Assembly (NCBI RefSeq): GCF_000218485.1
Contig: NZ_AFPB01000170.1
Location: 1-36,664, forward strand
Length of the DNA: 36,664 nucleotides
Reading direction: 5' to 3'
From: Aquimarina agarivorans
GTDB lineage: Bacteria; Bacteroidota; Bacteroidia; Flavobacteriales; Flavobacteriaceae
Shown here: positions 34,155-36,664 of the stretch, piece after piece
Layout of the letters: each line of letters opens with the position of its first letter
How positions within the stretch are numbered: the first letter of the stretch is position 1
Program-made: the position numbers and the translations under genes
Notes under the pieces: generated by a model
What the model saw: only the letters and a program-made list of their open reading frames with translations
Told to the model about the DNA's origin: nothing
The model's database searches: none

Positions 34155-35472
34155 TTAATCTATTAACACGTCCAATTAAATTAGTGAGTTCTTTGCCGCC
34201 TAGACTTCTTGTATTAAATATGTATAGGTTGTCTATAGGTAAGTTCATACCTTCAAGAATAACAGAGTTAGCAACAACATAATTTATGTCATTTACTTCT
34301 TTAAATTTTTTCTCTAAATATTCTTTGATTAGGTCTGGAAGTTTTCCATGAAGATAAATTATACCTTTTTTTAAAAGTGGTATGCAATAAAATTTTTCAT
34401 GGACTTCATCTTTCAATATAGTTATTATTTCTTTTATTGAATCATTATCTTTATCATTACTTATTTCTACTAGACTTTTAGCTAAATGCTCGATATGTAC
34501 CGGTCTATAATTGTATAAAAAGTTTTTACTTTTTGAAGTTTTCTGAATAAGTTCAAAATAATTGTCAAAATAAGATAAACTAAGACCTGTATTATTGTCA
34601 TTAATAAAGAACCTATTATGTTTTAACAGCTTGTTTTCTAAAGAAAATTCGAAAATTTCAGGAGATTTAATATTGAAATTAATTGTGTGAGAATTAATTT
34701 CTTGTCTAGGGATAATTTTTAAGTTTTGTACTTTATCTATAAGTGGAGAAAGATATACAATATTACAATTCTCTTTTCTATTTTTATTGAGTCTAATCAA
34801 TCTTGCTAGTAATAGGCTTCTATTATCTTTCTTAAAAATATTATGGGCTTCATCAATAATTAATGAGTCATAACTTATTTCGGCTGATTTCAACAACCTT
34901 AAAGCTCTCTCTTGAGTAAATACTGCAATGAAATTAGTTTCATTTTTATACATTTCATTATGCATTAATATTCTGTACCCTAATTTTGCATCTCTTATCA
35001 TTTTATAGGTCTGCATTAAAAGTGATTTTGTAGGTACTATTATTGCAATCTTTTGTTTTTGTTTTAATGAGTTAATATATTCTACAATAACTGAGCTTTT
35101 TCCAAAAGAGGTAGGAGCTAAAAAACTCTTCTCTTTTGAAGTATCATTTACAAATGATATTCTCTCAGTATTTTGTTCGAATGTTTCAACGTAATTTAAT
35201 TCAGTATTTATATCTTTTTTATAATCTGTGAGTTTTAAGCCAACAACAAAATCTTGAAAATTAGTTTGACCAACTAGATTATTTTTCAAAATAGCATCTG
35301 TAATAGGGAAAAAACCAAATTCAACAGAAAAATCATAAAGAGGTTTATAATCTTGAAAATTCAAAGAATATTTTAAGACTATATAATATGCAAAATCAGC
35401 AAAACTTTTATATCTTCTATCTTTGTTATATTGATTTAAGAAAATAAGTGGACTACCAACAAAATATGGCAC
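34141..35472 (-). CDS. SF2 DEAD/DEAH helicase, 5'-truncated by an IS and frameshifted (Hachiman HamB/AbpB-like)
   Basis: Helicase motifs are clear: Walker A APTSFGKS at 119-126, motif Ia IIVPTKSLLMQTY, DEAH at 207-210, motif III YLSPL near 240-244, and motif VI NLIGRVNRLN at 431-440. The APTSFGKS form is one I associate with helicases of anti-phage systems such as Hachiman HamB and AbpB; this link is tentative. The GTG used as start (35472) lies inside the inverted repeat of the adjoining IS3 element, so the true 5' end is missing. A HamA-like (DUF1837) partner, if there was one, would lie beyond the IS. The frame ends just after motif VI and continues in the next gene through a frameshift. 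Confidence 0.8.
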   Translation of the reverse strand: MPYFVGSPLIFLNQYNKDRRYKSFADFAYYIVLKYSLNFQDYKPLYDFSVEFGFFPITDAILKNNLVGQTNFQDFVVGLKLTDYKKDINTELNYVETFEQNTERISFVNDTSKEKSFLAPTSFGKSSVIVEYINSLKQKQKIAIIVPTKSLLMQTYKMIRDAKLGYRILMHNEMYKNETNFIAVFTQERALRLLKSAEISYDSLIIDEAHNIFKKDNRSLLLARLIRLNKNRKENCNIVYLSPLIDKVQNLKIIPRQEINSHTINFNIKSPEIFEFSLENKLLKHNRFFINDNNTGLSLSYFDNYFELIQKTSKSKNFLYNYRPVHIEHLAKSLVEISNDKDNDSIKEIITILKDEVHEKFYCIPLLKKGIIYLHGKLPDLIKEYLEKKFKEVNDINYVVANSVILEGMNLPIDNLYIFNTRSLGGKELTNLIGRVNRLNEIF

Positions 35473-35479
35473 AAATATT

Positions 35480-36310
35480 CTAAGCCACGTTTCTATATTT
35501 ATTTTGAGTTAATTTCAATTCCATTTCTAAAGGTGTCAAATAATTTAAAGCAGAATGTATTCTTTTAGTGTTGTACCAATTTACATATTGATCAATACAC
35601 CTGTAAAGCTGCTCACTATCTGAAAAATGATACCTATTTAAGCATTCGTATTTAATTGTTTTAAAAAAGCTTTCAGCTACAGCGTTATCCCAACAATTTC
35701 CCTTTCTACTCATACTTTGAGTAATTTTAAGATTTGAATTTAGTAAGGAAACTATTTTATTTGAAGTGTATTGAACACCTCTATCCGAATGAAAAATAAA
35801 CCCTTCTTTAATTTCTCTATTATTCCTAGCATTTAACCAAGCTTTGTAAACTGTATTTTCTGTAGTCATATCTTTGCTTAAAGACCATCCAACTAGCTTT
35901 CTGTCTGCTAAATCTATTATTGTCGTTAGGTAATTCCAATGGTTTGCTACAGGTATATAAGTAATGTCAGATACCCATTTTTTCCCTATTTTTTGACAAT
36001 CAAATTCCCTATTCAGAATATTTTCTGCTATTGGATTAGCATGATCTGAATCGGTAGTGATCACAAATTTCTTTTTCAAAATACTCTTTAAGCCAAGTAG
36101 ATTCATTAATCGACCAATATAAGAAACACTGTAATTAAGGCCTTCTTTTGCTAACATTTTTTGAATTCTAGTACTTCCATAAATCTCTTTATTTTCATAG
36201 AATATACTGGTAATCCTATTGTTTAAATGGAGTAATGTTTCGTTAAAATTATCTTTTGCCTTTAGCCAATGGTAATAAGAATTCCTACTCACTCTCATGT
36301 ATTTACACAT
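35480..36310 (-). CDS. IS3-family transposase, OrfB (catalytic part)
   Basis: The DDE integrase core is complete: DITYIPV with Asp115, FHSDRGVQYTS with Asp176, and SRKGNCWDNAVAESFF with Glu213. An HTH_21-type region precedes it (KEIYGSTRIQKMLAKEGL). The listed start (ATG at 36310, MCKYMRV) is internal in function. The frame is open upstream to a slippery A AAA AAG at 36391-36397, where -1 frameshifting from orfA would yield the OrfAB fusion (…KKGGKHLFQERQIRYNFIL…). With orfA broken, the active fusion cannot be made from this copy as sequenced. Confidence 0.95.
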   Translation of the reverse strand: MCKYMRVSRNSYYHWLKAKDNFNETLLHLNNRITSIFYENKEIYGSTRIQKMLAKEGLNYSVSYIGRLMNLLGLKSILKKKFVITTDSDHANPIAENILNREFDCQKIGKKWVSDITYIPVANHWNYLTTIIDLADRKLVGWSLSKDMTTENTVYKAWLNARNNREIKEGFIFHSDRGVQYTSNKIVSLLNSNLKITQSMSRKGNCWDNAVAESFFKTIKYECLNRYHFSDSEQLYRCIDQYVNWYNTKRIHSALNYLTPLEMELKLTQNKYRNVA

Positions 36311-36357
36311 CTTTTCAACAGAAAAACACTGCTTGTGTTTTAGTATAAAATTATACC

Positions 36358-36638
36358 TTATCTGTCGCTCTTGGAAAAGATGCTTACCGCCTTTTTTAAT
36401 ATATCTCGTTCCAGCTGGACTTCTTTTAATTCTTTTCGTAGTGAGCGTAATTCTTGTTCCTCTTTACTAGTATTTTTGGTTTTGATAAATCACCTGATTT
36501 TTCTTCATATTCGCGTCCCAACGACTGATCAAACTAACGTTCAAATCATATTCTGAACTTAACTCTTAGTACTTCTTCCTGATTTTAATAGTTCTACTAT
36601 CATCACTTTAAAATCATTGAATGTTTGCGTTTTGCCAT
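36358..36638 (-). pseudogene. IS3 orfA, broken by four single-A deletions
   Basis: From ATG at 36638 the protein begins MAKRKHS and then goes out of frame. Four restored A residues (in TCA-ATG, ACT-AAG, GGGA-CG and TCAAAA-CC) give a continuous 94-residue OrfA of HTH_Tnp type: KVMIVELLKSGRST, LNVSLISRWEREYEEK, LRKELKEVQLERDILKKA. It ends at TAA 36358-36360. Each loss is in a short A-run. The slippery heptamer for OrfAB production remains intact. Confidence 0.8.
36391..36397 (-). promoter_or_regulatory. A AAA AAG -1 ribosomal frameshift site of IS3
   Basis: In the orfA frame the codons read TTA AAA AAG. Slipping back one base continues straight into the orfB frame, which is open from here through the catalytic domain. 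This is the classical IS3-family frameshift heptamer, placed as expected near the end of orfA. Confidence 0.75.
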
Positions 36639-36664
36639 AATTCAAATTTATTAATTATAGGCTT

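Larger units (their letters stand above)
35467..36664 (-). mobile_element. IS3-family insertion sequence, right end just outside the window
   Basis: The element has the two-frame orfA/orfB layout of IS3. Its left end is placed at the TG of TGGCACAAATATTCTAAGCC (35467-35486), immediately after which orfB stops. The last five bases of the window, GGCTT, equal the start of the reverse complement of that sequence. The right terminus is therefore predicted about 15 bases beyond the window, giving a length near 1.21 kb. The insertion cuts the 5' end of the helicase gene. orfB looks intact, orfA is broken. Confidence 0.85.

Overview
The window is AT-rich DNA from a member of the Bacteroidota, most likely a flavobacterium. 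This rests on the Bacteroidetes-specific conjugation gene families (YWFCY-domain coupling protein, DUF4134, DUF4133, DUF4141, DUF3408, DUF3872, TraK/M/N/O), the subtype-iii-style VgrG with a DUF4280 PAAR-like protein, and the absence of convincing Shine-Dalgarno sites. The species cannot be fixed. No rRNA, tRNA or CRISPR array was seen.

Region 1 (1-11153, plus strand) is a type VI secretion cargo island. It holds the 3' part of a VgrG spike gene, an unknown protein in the adaptor position, a DUF4280 PAAR-like protein with a C-terminal extension that looks like an effector, a BNR-repeat lipoprotein, a very large unrecognised protein whose 5' end is frameshifted, a second lipoprotein, a broken multi-pass membrane protein, and a protein made of six helicase-associated-like repeats. 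Several genes overlap by 4-13 bases, so they are probably co-translated. The layout suggests effector plus immunity pairs; no T6SS sheath or baseplate genes are present.

Region 2 (11241-31261) is most of a CTnDOT-like conjugative element. On the minus strand are the coupling protein (MobC), relaxase (MobB) and MobA. A 630-base non-coding stretch follows, with an oriT-like structure and a repeated AGCTA motif. On the plus strand come a ParA ATPase, a DUF3408 protein and a TraD-like protein, then traE-F-G-I-J-K-L-M-N-O-Q, closed by a strong terminator. A minus-strand accessory block (RadC-like protein and four small proteins) follows. No integrase is visible.

Inserted in the opposite direction between traD and traE (17613-19972) is a complete-looking retron: a phosphoribosyltransferase-like protein, a small winged-helix protein, a structured 146-base msr-msd candidate and a reverse transcriptase. 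The composition fits what I recall as a type III retron, a class of anti-phage systems.

Region 3 (31262-36664) starts with a gene-free stretch full of inverted repeats. Next is a minus-strand operon of an SF2 helicase (Hachiman HamB/AbpB-like in style, split by a frameshift and cut at its 5' end), a LEM-3-like GIY-YIG nuclease and a 192-residue protein. The IS3-family element that truncates the helicase runs to the window end; its orfA is decayed.

A theme across the window is single-base changes in A/T homopolymers that break genes in regions 1 and 3 while the conjugation core and retron remain intact.
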